NCBI GenBank assembly: GCA_936920195.1
Contig: CAKZHE010000097.1
Coordinates: 1-64,000, forward strand
Direction of reading: 5' to 3'
Origin: an uncultured cyanobacterium
GTDB taxonomy: Bacteria; Cyanobacteriota; Cyanobacteriia; Cyanobacteriales; FACHB-T130
DNA: 64,000 bases
Each line of letters begins with the position of its first letter. Within the stretch, counting starts at the first letter, position 1. Positions 13,871 through 21,104 of the stretch are shown here, in pieces. Made by a program: the position numbers and the translations under genes. The notes under the pieces are model-generated. The model was not told where the DNA came from and did not search any database. It worked only from the letters and a program-made list of their open reading frames with translations.

Positions 13871-14198
13871 TCAGTCGCAGGCAAATTGCATCATCACTCT
13901 GGGCAGAACCATTAGAAATGCCCGCCGGGAGATGGGTCTTAGCCAGAGGGAATTTGCCGATTTAATTGGCGATAGCGCTAGCGCGCACGCAGGGCTTCGC
14001 CGCATCGACTTCATGCAGCTTTCCAAAATTGAAAACGATCGGATTGAGGTTCGTGACCCTAGTTACGACTGGCTGATTCAACGCCTTGCCGAAATTCTTG
14101 AAGCCGATGCCGAATACCTGGAACAACTCCGGCAACAAACCGAGCCGCAGCCGCTGAATTTAGAACAAGCATTTTTCCCGGTTTATGCAGAACTTTAA
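13854..14198 (+). CDS. XRE-family HTH regulator with a repeat-encoded insertion
   Basis: 114 residues. The HTH reads MGLSQREFADLIG, then DSASAHAGLRR, then IDFMQLSKIENDR. The middle block is encoded by a 32-bp dispersed repeat (13969-14000) inserted in frame between the two HTH helices. Without it the domain would match the canonical Cro/C1 spacing, so DNA binding may be altered or lost. The 13854 ATG inside the previous gene is preferred over an upstream in-frame ATG. Confidence 0.7.
   Translation: MTAANNQSQANCIITLGRTIRNARREMGLSQREFADLIGDSASAHAGLRRIDFMQLSKIENDRIEVRDPSYDWLIQRLAEILEADAEYLEQLRQQTEPQPLNLEQAFFPVYAEL
13969..14000. repeat. 32-bp small dispersed repeat, copy B
   Basis: Differs from copies A and C at two positions (GCGCGCACGCAGGGCTTCGC in its second half). 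It is inserted in frame within an HTH domain and adds about ten residues. Confidence 0.85.
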
Positions 14199-14223
14199 AG
14201 GGTTGGCAAAAATGCCAACCCTT
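14198..14223. repeat. 26-bp palindrome, copy 3
   Basis: AAGGGTTGGCA, AAAA, TGCCAACCCTT. It directly follows (and by one base overlaps) the stop of the HTH gene and precedes the replication-type gene at 14245. It could act as a terminator here, but the same arms also occur inside a gene, which favours a protein-binding or repeat role. Confidence 0.8.
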
Positions 14224-14244
14224 ATAGAAAAAGGATAGCGCTTT

Positions 14245-15006
14245 ATGTGGACAAAAAAACACGATCAAATCTGCCTGCAAAAAAAACTGACCGCTTCATC
14301 CTCAACGCTCCTGTGGCGATGGTTAGTGGAGCAAGGGGATGGCGAGAGAGAACCCGATTTAAAGGAGTTTAATACTTGGGTGAAAAAGCACCGGGGGCAG
14401 GGATTCCACCGGGACACCCTTAAACAGGCATTCAATAAATTGGTGGAGGCAGAAGTAATTATAGTCATTAAAGATTTTGGGTATTGGAATATTTGGCGGG
14501 TGGTGGTGAGATCTCTTGATGCTATTTTGCCTATAAAACCAAAAAAAAAGACCGGACAAAAAAAATCCGAAAGCTATGAAGTTCCCCGCGATTTAGACTC
14601 CTCAAACGCCTGTGTTGGCGAATCAGGGGTTCAAGCAGCAGCAGCTAATAATATTTCTTCTCTAGATCTGATTGGTCAACTACCAGAGGAAGAAATTAAA
14701 GATCTGGAAGAAAATTTGGATCAGTGCGATCGCGCCGGGATTCAATTTGATGCCAAAGATGCCGCAGAAATATTGACAACTTACGATCCAGAGGAATTGA
14801 GACAGGCGATCGCGCTATTTGAAAAGCGTGGTGGGCATCAGAAAATTAAAAATCCTGAAGGCTTTATCAGACGTTGTTTGGAGCGTCGCTGGTGGGAAAG
14901 TAAGCGCCCAGCTTTTGAGGATATTATCAGTGGATTGGCGGCTGTCTTTGGGTTGGCTTCCGAATCAAAATCAAAGGCTGTATTTAAGGGATTTGGCTAT
15001 GCGTAA
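14245..15006 (+). CDS. Replication-organiser-like winged-helix protein, 253 aa
   Basis: The N-terminal part (about 10-90) resembles a winged helix: KLTASSSTLLWRWLVEQG, then DTLKQAFNKLVEAEVIIVIKDFGYWNIWRVVVR. A basic linker and a disordered stretch follow. The C-terminal domain (170-235) has EELRQAIALFEKRGGHQKIKNP and EGFIRRCLERRWW, reminiscent of DnaD-like or phage replication-organiser tails. Replication initiation is an inference from this architecture and the setting. Confidence 0.55.
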   Translation: MWTKKHDQICLQKKLTASSSTLLWRWLVEQGDGEREPDLKEFNTWVKKHRGQGFHRDTLKQAFNKLVEAEVIIVIKDFGYWNIWRVVVRSLDAILPIKPKKKTGQKKSESYEVPRDLDSSNACVGESGVQAAAANNISSLDLIGQLPEEEIKDLEENLDQCDRAGIQFDAKDAAEILTTYDPEELRQAIALFEKRGGHQKIKNPEGFIRRCLERRWWESKRPAFEDIISGLAAVFGLASESKSKAVFKGFGYA

Positions 15007-15286
15007 TAATTTCCTGGAAACAATTGCCCCAGAGCGCACCTTGCCGCCTCCTGAAGTAGTTGCTCGGATTAAAGCCCATTTTAACGCGGCTCGCTCTAAT
15101 CGCAAAACGCTCAGTAGAACAGCCTTTAAAACCCTGCCTTATACCGAGCAGAATTTACAAATTGCCCGTGCTTACCTGCAATTTCCAGAATTTAAAAATC
15201 GCGCTCTTAACTGGGCAAGAAACAACTCTGAAGATGTTGAAATTATCGATCGAGATGGCGAGATCCTGATTGACGTGAGGTTTTAA
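14999..15286 (+). CDS. Hypothetical protein, 95 aa
   Basis: Overlaps the previous gene by eight bases and ends one base before nblA, so it is coupled on both sides. Helical, with EVVARIKAHFNAARSNRK and FKNRALNWARNN, then an acidic strand pair (DVEIIDRDGEILIDVRF). No family recognised. Confidence 0.6.
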   Translation: MRNNFLETIAPERTLPPPEVVARIKAHFNAARSNRKTLSRTAFKTLPYTEQNLQIARAYLQFPEFKNRALNWARNNSEDVEIIDRDGEILIDVRF

Positions 15287-15287
15287 A

Positions 15288-15497
15288 ATGAGCCAGCCCA
15301 TTCAGCCCATTGAACTTTCGATGGAACAGCAATTCAATATCTGTTCGTTTAAAACTCAGGTGCAGCAAATGAGTCACGAACAGGCTCAGGATTTTCTTGT
15401 CAAACTTTACGAACAAATGGTGGTCAGAGAGGCAACTTACAAGCAGCTTCTCAAACACCAATGGGGGATAGAAGATCCGGCTATAGAGGTTGATTGA
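15288..15497 (+). CDS. nblA: NblA phycobilisome degradation protein
   Basis: 69 residues closely matching the cyanobacterial NblA pattern: PIELSMEQQFNICSFKTQV, MSHEQAQDFLVKLYEQMVVRE and TYKQLLKHQWG. NblA is a small helical dimer that binds phycobiliprotein rods and delivers them to the Clp protease, normally during nutrient starvation. Some cyanophages carry nblA, apparently to dismantle the antenna during infection. This copy is embedded in the mobile element between unknown genes, so a viral-style role is plausible. GAGG precedes the ATG. Confidence 0.93.
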   Translation: MSQPIQPIELSMEQQFNICSFKTQVQQMSHEQAQDFLVKLYEQMVVREATYKQLLKHQWGIEDPAIEVD

Positions 15498-15500
15498 TCG

Positions 15501-15737
15501 GTGGGAAAGAAGTCAAAAATTGATCGTGATCGCCTTCGTTCCGAGGAAAATTCACGGGCTTTTCTGCTACTGAAAGATGCCGTTTTTGTCAGACATAAGA
15601 TTCGGGGCGAACGCGGTGTTGGCAAAATAACAGGAATTTATAGCAATCCCCACGGAACCTATCAGCAGATTGTGGTCGATTGGGGAAATGGGTTGTCAGT
15701 GCCGGAGTCACCGGAATTATTGGAGAAGCTGTCGTGA
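15501..15737 (+). CDS. Small SH3-like hypothetical protein, GTG start
   Basis: 78 residues. The pattern KDAVFVRHKIRGERGVGKITGIY, then YQQIVVDWGNGLSV, suggests a small beta-barrel (SH3/KOW-like). It follows nblA closely and overlaps the next gene by one base (TGATG), so it is co-translated. Confidence 0.6.
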   Translation: MGKKSKIDRDRLRSEENSRAFLLLKDAVFVRHKIRGERGVGKITGIYSNPHGTYQQIVVDWGNGLSVPESPELLEKLS

Positions 15738-16126
15738 TGAATATTAAAACGAGCAGTCTGCATTACATCGATAAAGACGATTTTGTTGTAGGAGTTAGCT
15801 TTAGATTTCGCGGCGATGATGATTTGGAGCATATCGCTTTTCACCTAGGCTCTCTAACAGTTTGCTGGGGTGTTCCCGAACCAGACTGCGCCATAAAATG
15901 CGAATCGCTGTCTTTACCAATCAGATTGCTGATTTTATTTAACGGTGGAGTTTGGTATTGGGGAAAGGCTTATTTCCCGGACTTATCAAGCCTTTATCAC
16001 TTTGCTTGGATCTGTAGAGCTTGGGAGTTAATGAATGTTTCGGAAAATTTTCTTCAAGAGACTTTGAGCGAATGGCAGGATAAATCCAAACCTAGTACAG
16101 ATATTCTAGATGAAATTCCGTTTTAA
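15737..16126 (+). CDS. Hypothetical protein, 129 aa
   Basis: Start chosen from the TGATG overlap with the upstream stop. Beta-rich N-terminus (FVVGVSFRFRGDDDLEHIAF), then an aromatic-rich helical region (SLYHFAWICRAWELM). No family recognised. Confidence 0.6.
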   Translation: MNIKTSSLHYIDKDDFVVGVSFRFRGDDDLEHIAFHLGSLTVCWGVPEPDCAIKCESLSLPIRLLILFNGGVWYWGKAYFPDLSSLYHFAWICRAWELMNVSENFLQETLSEWQDKSKPSTDILDEIPF

Positions 16127-16135
16127 GGAAGAATC

Positions 16136-16387
16136 ATGCAGGAAAAAGATAGGCGAAGATATCACGATATCTTTGAGACAAATGCTGCTACCATTACGCA
16201 CCATTACACTTTTGAGGGTAGGCAGGTAATTGAGGCAGAAACGGGCAGGGCGCTAGACATTTCCGAAGTGGTAGAAAGGCTCAATTTATTAACTGAATCG
16301 GTTCGGTATTTTGAAAATCTAGCAGAAGATCGAAAAATTCGGTTAAGAAGAATCTCGGATTTTGTTGATGCCAATGGAACGGAATAA
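16136..16387 (+). CDS. Hypothetical protein, 83 aa
   Basis: A charged, helical small protein (ISEVVERLNLLTESVRYFENL). GGAAG lies at good spacing before the ATG. Part of the rightward run that begins near 13511. Function unknown. Confidence 0.55.
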   Translation: MQEKDRRRYHDIFETNAATITHHYTFEGRQVIEAETGRALDISEVVERLNLLTESVRYFENLAEDRKIRLRRISDFVDANGTE

Positions 16388-16417
16388 CTGACGCAGGTTG
16401 ATCGGGAGGGAAATTAA

Positions 16418-17419
16418 ATGTCACAAACAACGATTGAATGGACTGATAAAACTTGGAACCCTGTTACGGGTTGTACCAAGGTTAGCGAGGGGTGCGCCCG
16501 GTGTTATGCCGAAACAATTGCTAACAGATTCTGGGGCGATCGCAAATTCTCCGATGTGCAGTTTCACGAAGATCGGTTAAAGGCTCCGGCAACTTGGAAA
16601 ACACCCTGCAAAGTGTTTGTCAATTCAATGTCGGATCTATTTCACGAATCAGTTACGTTTAAGCAAATTGATCAAATATTTGCAGTAATGGCGACGACAA
16701 ATCGTCACACTTTTCAGGTGCTGACAAAGCGACCTGAAAGGATGCTGGAATATTTTACTGATTACCTGCCCGATGTTGGTGGCTTGACTGTTTTGCACAA
16801 AGGCTCTGCAAGAGTAGCCGTAGATCTTTCTCGTTCTTTTCCGCTGCCTAATGTTTGGTTGGGAGTGTCGGTGGAAAATCAGAAAGCCGCTGATGAACGC
16901 ATTCCGCTACTACTAAGAATCCCGGCCACTGTTAGATTCTTGAGTTGTGAGCCATTGCTAGAGGATATCGATATTAAAGATTATTTGGGAGAATTCTGGT
17001 ACTGCCCAGACTGCGAGTACGACTGGAAAGAAGCCGGAGCAATGGCAAGTGGAAAGAAAAGACTCTGCGGAATTTGTGAAGCGCGGATTATCAAGGGAGA
17101 AACTGGGATTCATTGGGTGATTATCGGCGGTGAATCTGGGGATAAAGCTCGCCGTTGCTATTTGGACTGGGTGTGATCGCTAGTCCGCCAATGCAGAGAT
17201 GCGGGTGTTTCCCCCTTCGTAAAGCAACTTGGCTCTAACCCAGTTGCTGCAAGCCCCTACGTTAAGGGTGCGGGTTCCAGCGATTACCTTTATGTATTCA
17301 AGGTACGAGATAAGAAGGTACGCGATCACAAGGGCGGCGATATCACGGAATTCCCAGAAGATTTACAGATCAGAGAATTTCCGCAAGTTGCAATTAGCGA
17401 GGAGGCGGTATGTCTGTAG
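16418..17419 (+). pseudogene. DUF5131 (phage Gp37/Gp68) radical-SAM-like protein with in-frame TGA
   Basis: The first 252 codons give the family signature: EWTDKTWNPVTGCTKVSEGC with Cys at 19, 26 and 29 (Cx6Cx2C), then FVNSMSDLFHESV, VLTKRPERM, LGVSVENQ and IIGGESGDKARR. A TGA at 17174-17176 follows LDWV. The frame then continues without another stop: SLVRQCRDAGVSPFVKQLG, DYLYVFKVRDKK, HKGGDITEFPEDLQIREFP, to TAG at 17419. Relatives normally have Arg at the TGA position, so CGA to TGA is likely. It is either a nonsense mutant or read through. It overlaps the next gene by ten bases. Confidence 0.8.
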
Positions 17420-17883
17420 CTCAACTCTATCTTCCTTTCGCCCCTTATTTGGTTGTCCGCGATGGCGATCCACTGGCAGGCGCGATCGCCAATCGGCACT
17501 ACTCAAGACTGGAGCGCGGCAATACAGATCAACTTAGGTTTTGCCGCCCTGGGAAAAGATTAATACTGCTTCAGCCAGAAGGGTCCTGGTTATTCGTTTG
17601 GGTGCTTCAAAAATTTAGAAGGGATGGGCAAGTTGGTGCTGAATGCGTTTTGTTCCGCAACGAAGCGCCTAATAAGTTTTTAAGTTCAGAAATCGTTCTA
17701 TTGGCAGAAAAAGTGTGGAACGATTTGCATGGGTTTTGCCGAAAATTCACCTACGTTAATCCAAGACTTGTTCGCTCTAAAAATCCTGGTTGTTGCTTTC
17801 AAAAAGCTGGCTGGACAAAGAGCGATCGCCGAAGCAGTCGGGGGTTGATCTTGCTGTCAAAGGAGGTAGTCGCCAATGTTTAA
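17410..17883 (+). CDS. GNAT/Mom-like protein (possible DNA base modification)
   Basis: 157 residues. The pattern ANRHYSR, then GSWLFVWVLQKF, ECVLFRNE, LSSEIVLLAEKVWND, FTYVNPRLVRSKNPGCCFQKAGW is reminiscent of the GNAT-fold Mom family of phage Mu, which modifies adenine in DNA against restriction. I am not certain of this family. The neighbours are two adenine methyltransferases, which fits a DNA-modification cluster. GAGG precedes the ATG. Confidence 0.5.
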   Translation: MSVAQLYLPFAPYLVVRDGDPLAGAIANRHYSRLERGNTDQLRFCRPGKRLILLQPEGSWLFVWVLQKFRRDGQVGAECVLFRNEAPNKFLSSEIVLLAEKVWNDLHGFCRKFTYVNPRLVRSKNPGCCFQKAGWTKSDRRSSRGLILLSKEVVANV

Positions 17884-18724
17884 TCGCCCACTTCTTCGCT
17901 ACCTCGGAGGGAAATACTTGTTAAGCCCTTGGATAATTTTACACTTCCCTCTACACCAAATCTATTGCGAACCCTTCGCGGGTGGCGCGAGTGTTTTACT
18001 GAATAAGGCTCCAAGCCCCATTGAAATTTACAACGATTTGGACGGACGGCTCAACAACTTCTTTAGAGTATTGCGCGATCGCGCTGACGAACTATTGGAG
18101 AAACTTGAGTTAACACCATATTCTCGCGCTGAATATGATTTGGCTCTTTCCCCCTCCGAAGATCCTGTTGAAGATGCCCGACGACTTTATGTTCTTAGTT
18201 GGCAGTGCAGGGGCGGCGGTTATGTCGCGAACGGGGGCAGGGGATGGAGATATCAAAACAAGGATTGGGCGGGGAATGATGTTGTCAGGAATTGGCATCG
18301 ATATAGCGATCTAAGGTTATTTGCTGATCGGTTATTGAACGTCCAGATAGAGCAAGATTGTGCATTCAAAGTGATTAGTCGATATGACAGTCCAAAAACC
18401 CTTTTCTATCTCGATCCCACTTATCTGCACGAAACTAGATCTGCAAATCACAGGTGGGAATATTTCCACGAAATGACCAAGAACGATCACCAAAAACTGG
18501 CTGAATTGCTCAACTCAATTCAAGGGATGGCGATAATTAGCCATTACCCCTGCGAACTTTACGATCGCCTCTACAAAGATTGGCGGTGTATCCAAAAAGA
18601 AGTACGAACTCAAGGGCGCACAACAGCAACTGAATGCCTCTGGATAAATCCAGCCTGCGATCGCGCTTTAAATAGTCTCTTTTCGCTGCCATTGTTTGCA
18701 GGAAAACATGAGGAGGTTATTTGA
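17876..18724 (+). CDS. D12-class N6-adenine DNA methyltransferase with DPTY motif
   Basis: 282 residues. RYLGGKYLLSPWI (motif X) and YCEPFAGGASVLL (motif I, SAM binding) are normal. The catalytic motif IV reads FYLDPTYLHETR (180-183) where the family has DPPY; the second Pro is replaced by Thr. Activity is therefore uncertain. AAGGAGG precedes the ATG, which overlaps the upstream gene by eight bases. A second D12 enzyme lies 120 bases downstream. Confidence 0.85.
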   Translation: MFNRPLLRYLGGKYLLSPWIILHFPLHQIYCEPFAGGASVLLNKAPSPIEIYNDLDGRLNNFFRVLRDRADELLEKLELTPYSRAEYDLALSPSEDPVEDARRLYVLSWQCRGGGYVANGGRGWRYQNKDWAGNDVVRNWHRYSDLRLFADRLLNVQIEQDCAFKVISRYDSPKTLFYLDPTYLHETRSANHRWEYFHEMTKNDHQKLAELLNSIQGMAIISHYPCELYDRLYKDWRCIQKEVRTQGRTTATECLWINPACDRALNSLFSLPLFAGKHEEVI

Positions 18725-18921
18725 CCGAGGAATATTGCAACTGCAAAGGCGCTTTGATTTTCGCCAACCCGAACAGCCCTAAAATTGATTATTTAGTTAG
18801 ATGCTCCGTCTGCGGCAAAATTTACCCAATTTTTAACCCCAATTATGACAGCCATCGCAGAGAAAGAACAAGAACCCGCATTGCAAGATCCGCACCCTTT
18901 CCTAAAGTGGGCGGGCGGTAA
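18721..18921 (+). CDS. Small Cys-rich peptide, TTG start
   Basis: 66 residues from a TTG preceded by GAGGAGG. CNCKGALIF and VRCSVCGKIYPIF suggest a small zinc ribbon. The last third overlaps the next methyltransferase gene in another frame and has low-complexity Arg/Thr content, so only the first 45 residues look convincing. Confidence 0.4.
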   Translation: MTEEYCNCKGALIFANPNSPKIDYLVRCSVCGKIYPIFNPNYDSHRRERTRTRIARSAPFPKVGGR

Positions 18922-19726
18922 GAATGGCTTACTTAGACAATACCAGCCCTACTTCCCCAAAGAATTCAGAACTTACTTTGAACCCTTCTTAGGCGGTGGT
19001 GCAGTATTTTTTCATCTACTACCAGAAAAAGCGTTTCTTTCTGACATTAATTTTGAACTTGTCAACGCTTATCAAGTAGCGGTCTTTGATCTTGATAAAT
19101 TGATATCACTCTTAACAGAACATCAGAGCAACCATTCTCCCGAATATTACTCCCAAATCAGAGGGTGCAACCCTGGCGATCTAATCGAGAAAGCAGCGCG
19201 ATTCATTTACCTAAACAAAACTTGTTTCAATGGAACGCACAGGGTTAACAAAAAAGGAGAGTTTAATACCCCAATTGGGCGCGATAGCGCTAGCGCGCTC
19301 GCAGAGCTTCGCAATGGTCATTCTCAATATGTTTGCGATGTTGATGGGTTGAAATCTGCTTCCTTGGCTTTAAGGAAATCTGCATATCTTGATACCAGTG
19401 ATTTTACCCTAGTGGAAAGCACGGCAGAAAAAGGCGATTTTGTCTACTTTGACCCGCCGTATCACCCAGTTAGCGAAACGGCGAAATTTACCAGTTACTC
19501 AGCGAGCGGATTCGATAAATGCGACCAAATCGCTTTAGCCGCTGTGTTTAAGTCCCTTGCCGAACGCAAGGTGAAAGTCATGCTCTCTAACTCTGATTGT
19601 CCGTTTATTAGGGAGTTGTACAAAGGATTTGAAATCGTGTCAATAAACGCCGCTAGATCGATCAACTCTGATGGGCAGAAACGTGGCAAGGTTGGTGAGA
19701 TTTTAGTTGTCGCAAATTGTAATTAA
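18845..19726 (+). CDS. Dam-like D12-class N6-adenine DNA methyltransferase
   Basis: 293 residues. PFLKWAGGKNGLL (motif X), YFEPFLGGGAVFFHLLP (motif I) and YFDPPYHPVS with a canonical DPPY at 203-206 are all present, as are FIYLNKTCFNG and TKFTSYSASGF-type segments. By family it methylates adenine, probably in GATC-like sites. Residues about 146-157 (RDSASALAELRN) are encoded by the dispersed repeat at 19281-19312, inserted in frame after NTPIG in a loop between motifs. Confidence 0.9.
   Translation: MTAIAEKEQEPALQDPHPFLKWAGGKNGLLRQYQPYFPKEFRTYFEPFLGGGAVFFHLLPEKAFLSDINFELVNAYQVAVFDLDKLISLLTEHQSNHSPEYYSQIRGCNPGDLIEKAARFIYLNKTCFNGTHRVNKKGEFNTPIGRDSASALAELRNGHSQYVCDVDGLKSASLALRKSAYLDTSDFTLVESTAEKGDFVYFDPPYHPVSETAKFTSYSASGFDKCDQIALAAVFKSLAERKVKVMLSNSDCPFIRELYKGFEIVSINAARSINSDGQKRGKVGEILVVANCN
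19281..19312. repeat. 32-bp small dispersed repeat, copy C
   Basis: Identical to copy A at 6114-6145. It is inserted in frame within the Dam-like gene, in a part of the protein that varies in the family, which may explain why it is tolerated. Confidence 0.85.
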
Positions 19727-19737
19727 TGGAGAATTTA

Positions 19738-20190
19738 ATGAAAGCGATTACACTTTGGCAGCCTTGGGCATCTTTGATAGCCCAAGGGTTTAAAAAAATT
19801 GAGACGCGATCTTGGGGGACGAATTACCGTGGAGCGCTACTGATTCATGCTGCAAAACGACCAATAAAAGCAGAGGACATAGATTTGTATGTCCGAATAA
19901 CCAATGGTCAGGCTCTTGATCTGCCCCTTGGTAAAATTGTCGCGGCTACTAAATTGTCTAATTGTGTTGAAATGTCGCAAGAATTTATTTTCAAGCAATC
20001 CGATTTGGAAATAAGGTGCGGAGACTGGAGAGAAGGGCGGTGGGCATGGGAACTGTCAGAGATCGTTCAAGTAGATATTGGTATTCCGGTCAAGGGTAAG
20101 CAAGGTTTGTGGGTTCCGAACCAGGGCTGGAAAGATGAATATTCGTATTTGATGAAGACAAATAAGTGTGTGGTGGAGAAAAGGATTTGA
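19738..20190 (+). CDS. ASCH-domain protein
   Basis: 150 residues. AITLWQPWASLIAQGFKKIETRSW, then YRGALLIHAAKR, then LGKIVAATKLSNCVE and GRWAWELSEI are the hallmarks of the ASCH fold, a PUA-like domain that binds RNA or acts on modified nucleosides. GGAG six bases before the ATG at 19738 favours this start. It begins 11 bases after the Dam-like gene and its end overlaps the next frame. Confidence 0.85.
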   Translation: MKAITLWQPWASLIAQGFKKIETRSWGTNYRGALLIHAAKRPIKAEDIDLYVRITNGQALDLPLGKIVAATKLSNCVEMSQEFIFKQSDLEIRCGDWREGRWAWELSEIVQVDIGIPVKGKQGLWVPNQGWKDEYSYLMKTNKCVVEKRI

Positions 20191-20815
20191 GATCGTGTTA
20201 ATAAACGCCGCTAGATCGATGCCCTATCTGTACAAAGCATCCTGTCCTAAGCCTGACGATTACAAGTGGAAGCCGTCGATATTCATGCCTAAAGAAGCTT
20301 GCCGACTACATCTTAGAATTGTCGATGTCCGGGCAGAAAGGCTCCAGGTGATATCAGCGACAGACGCGATCGCCGAAGGTATTTTCTGTAAAGAAGGAAG
20401 ATTTAAAGATTACCTAGATCCAAAGCAACATTATCTGACAGCATATAGCTCTTTTCGATCCTTGTGGAATTCAATTCATGGCGCTGGCGCTTGGGATTGG
20501 AATCCTTGGATTTGGGTTGTCAAGTTTAAAAAGTTAGAAGATAGACCCGATGGCAAAGAAAAGCAACGCCCAATGCTGTTTTCAACTGAGATGGTGCAAG
20601 CCATCTTAGAAGGCAGAAAAACCCAGACTAGGCGAATAATATTGCCCCGCAACAATCCCAAGGTTCCTCCGGCGACAGTGATTGAGAAGGGTGATTCTTG
20701 GATTGGTCTTCACGAAAGTTATCCCGCTCCCACAAATGGAATCCATCTGTTACCGCCCTATGGTGAAGTTGGCGATTTTATCTGGGTTCGAGAAAGTTAT
20801 TGTGAGGATAAATAA
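20168..20815 (+). CDS. Rearranged ASCH-type phage protein (C-terminal part first)
   Basis: The order of parts is unusual. Residues 18-125 (KWKPSIFMPKEACRLHLRIV, DVRAERLQVISATDAIAEGI, WDWNPWIWVVKF) look like the C-terminal half of a common phage ASCH-type protein. Residues 137-215 (MLFSTEMVQAILEGRKTQTRR, PPYGEVGDFIWVRESY) look like its N-terminal half, cut off after WVRESY. This fits tandem copies fused by deletion. The first 17 residues come from a duplicated piece of the Dam gene (20180-20220), so translation may really start at the ATG at 20219. Confidence 0.6.
   Translation: MWWRKGFEIVLINAARSMPYLYKASCPKPDDYKWKPSIFMPKEACRLHLRIVDVRAERLQVISATDAIAEGIFCKEGRFKDYLDPKQHYLTAYSSFRSLWNSIHGAGAWDWNPWIWVVKFKKLEDRPDGKEKQRPMLFSTEMVQAILEGRKTQTRRIILPRNNPKVPPATVIEKGDSWIGLHESYPAPTNGIHLLPPYGEVGDFIWVRESYCEDK
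20180..20220. repeat. 41-bp duplicate of a Dam-gene segment
   Basis: Matches 19622-19662 near the 3' end of the Dam-like gene at 39 of 41 positions (GGATTTGA.ATCGTGT, then AATAAACGCCGCTAGATCG). It marks a recombination junction: a second Dam-like gene was probably once present here and was mostly deleted. Confidence 0.85.
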
Positions 20816-21103
20816 ATGTGTGACTGCGATTATGAAACCCCAGATTTTTACCGTGAGCGGCTTATAAAAAAGACCAGAAAACCCCACGAGTGCTGCGAGT
20901 GTAGAAAAGTAATCCAACCTGGCAATTCTATGAATGAAGTGTCTGGGAAATGGGGTGGTGAGTTAAGCAGTTTTTACATCTGCTTAACCTGCCAGGAAAA
21001 GATTAATGCTTGGCAAGAGCAAAACCCAGATGAATGTTTTTGCCACGGGGATCTTTACGAACTTCTAAGTTGGTCTGAATCAGATGAATCGGAGGCAGCA
21101 TGA
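20816..21103 (+). CDS. Cys-rich probable zinc-binding protein, 95 aa
   Basis: Starts directly after the previous stop, with GAGG at good spacing. CDCDYETPDFY, HECCECRKVIQPG and FYICLTCQEKI provide two or more CxxC-type clusters, followed by ECFCHGDLYELL. This layout is common in small phage zinc-finger proteins. The target is unknown. Confidence 0.7.
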   Translation: MCDCDYETPDFYRERLIKKTRKPHECCECRKVIQPGNSMNEVSGKWGGELSSFYICLTCQEKINAWQEQNPDECFCHGDLYELLSWSESDESEAA

Positions 21104-21104
21104 A

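Noticed and set aside
17177-17300. Apparent tRNA-like stems and T-loop-like GCGGGTTCC motifs
   Set aside because: The stretch reads through in frame as the conserved C-terminal part of the DUF5131 protein, so it is coding sequence after a nonsense codon.
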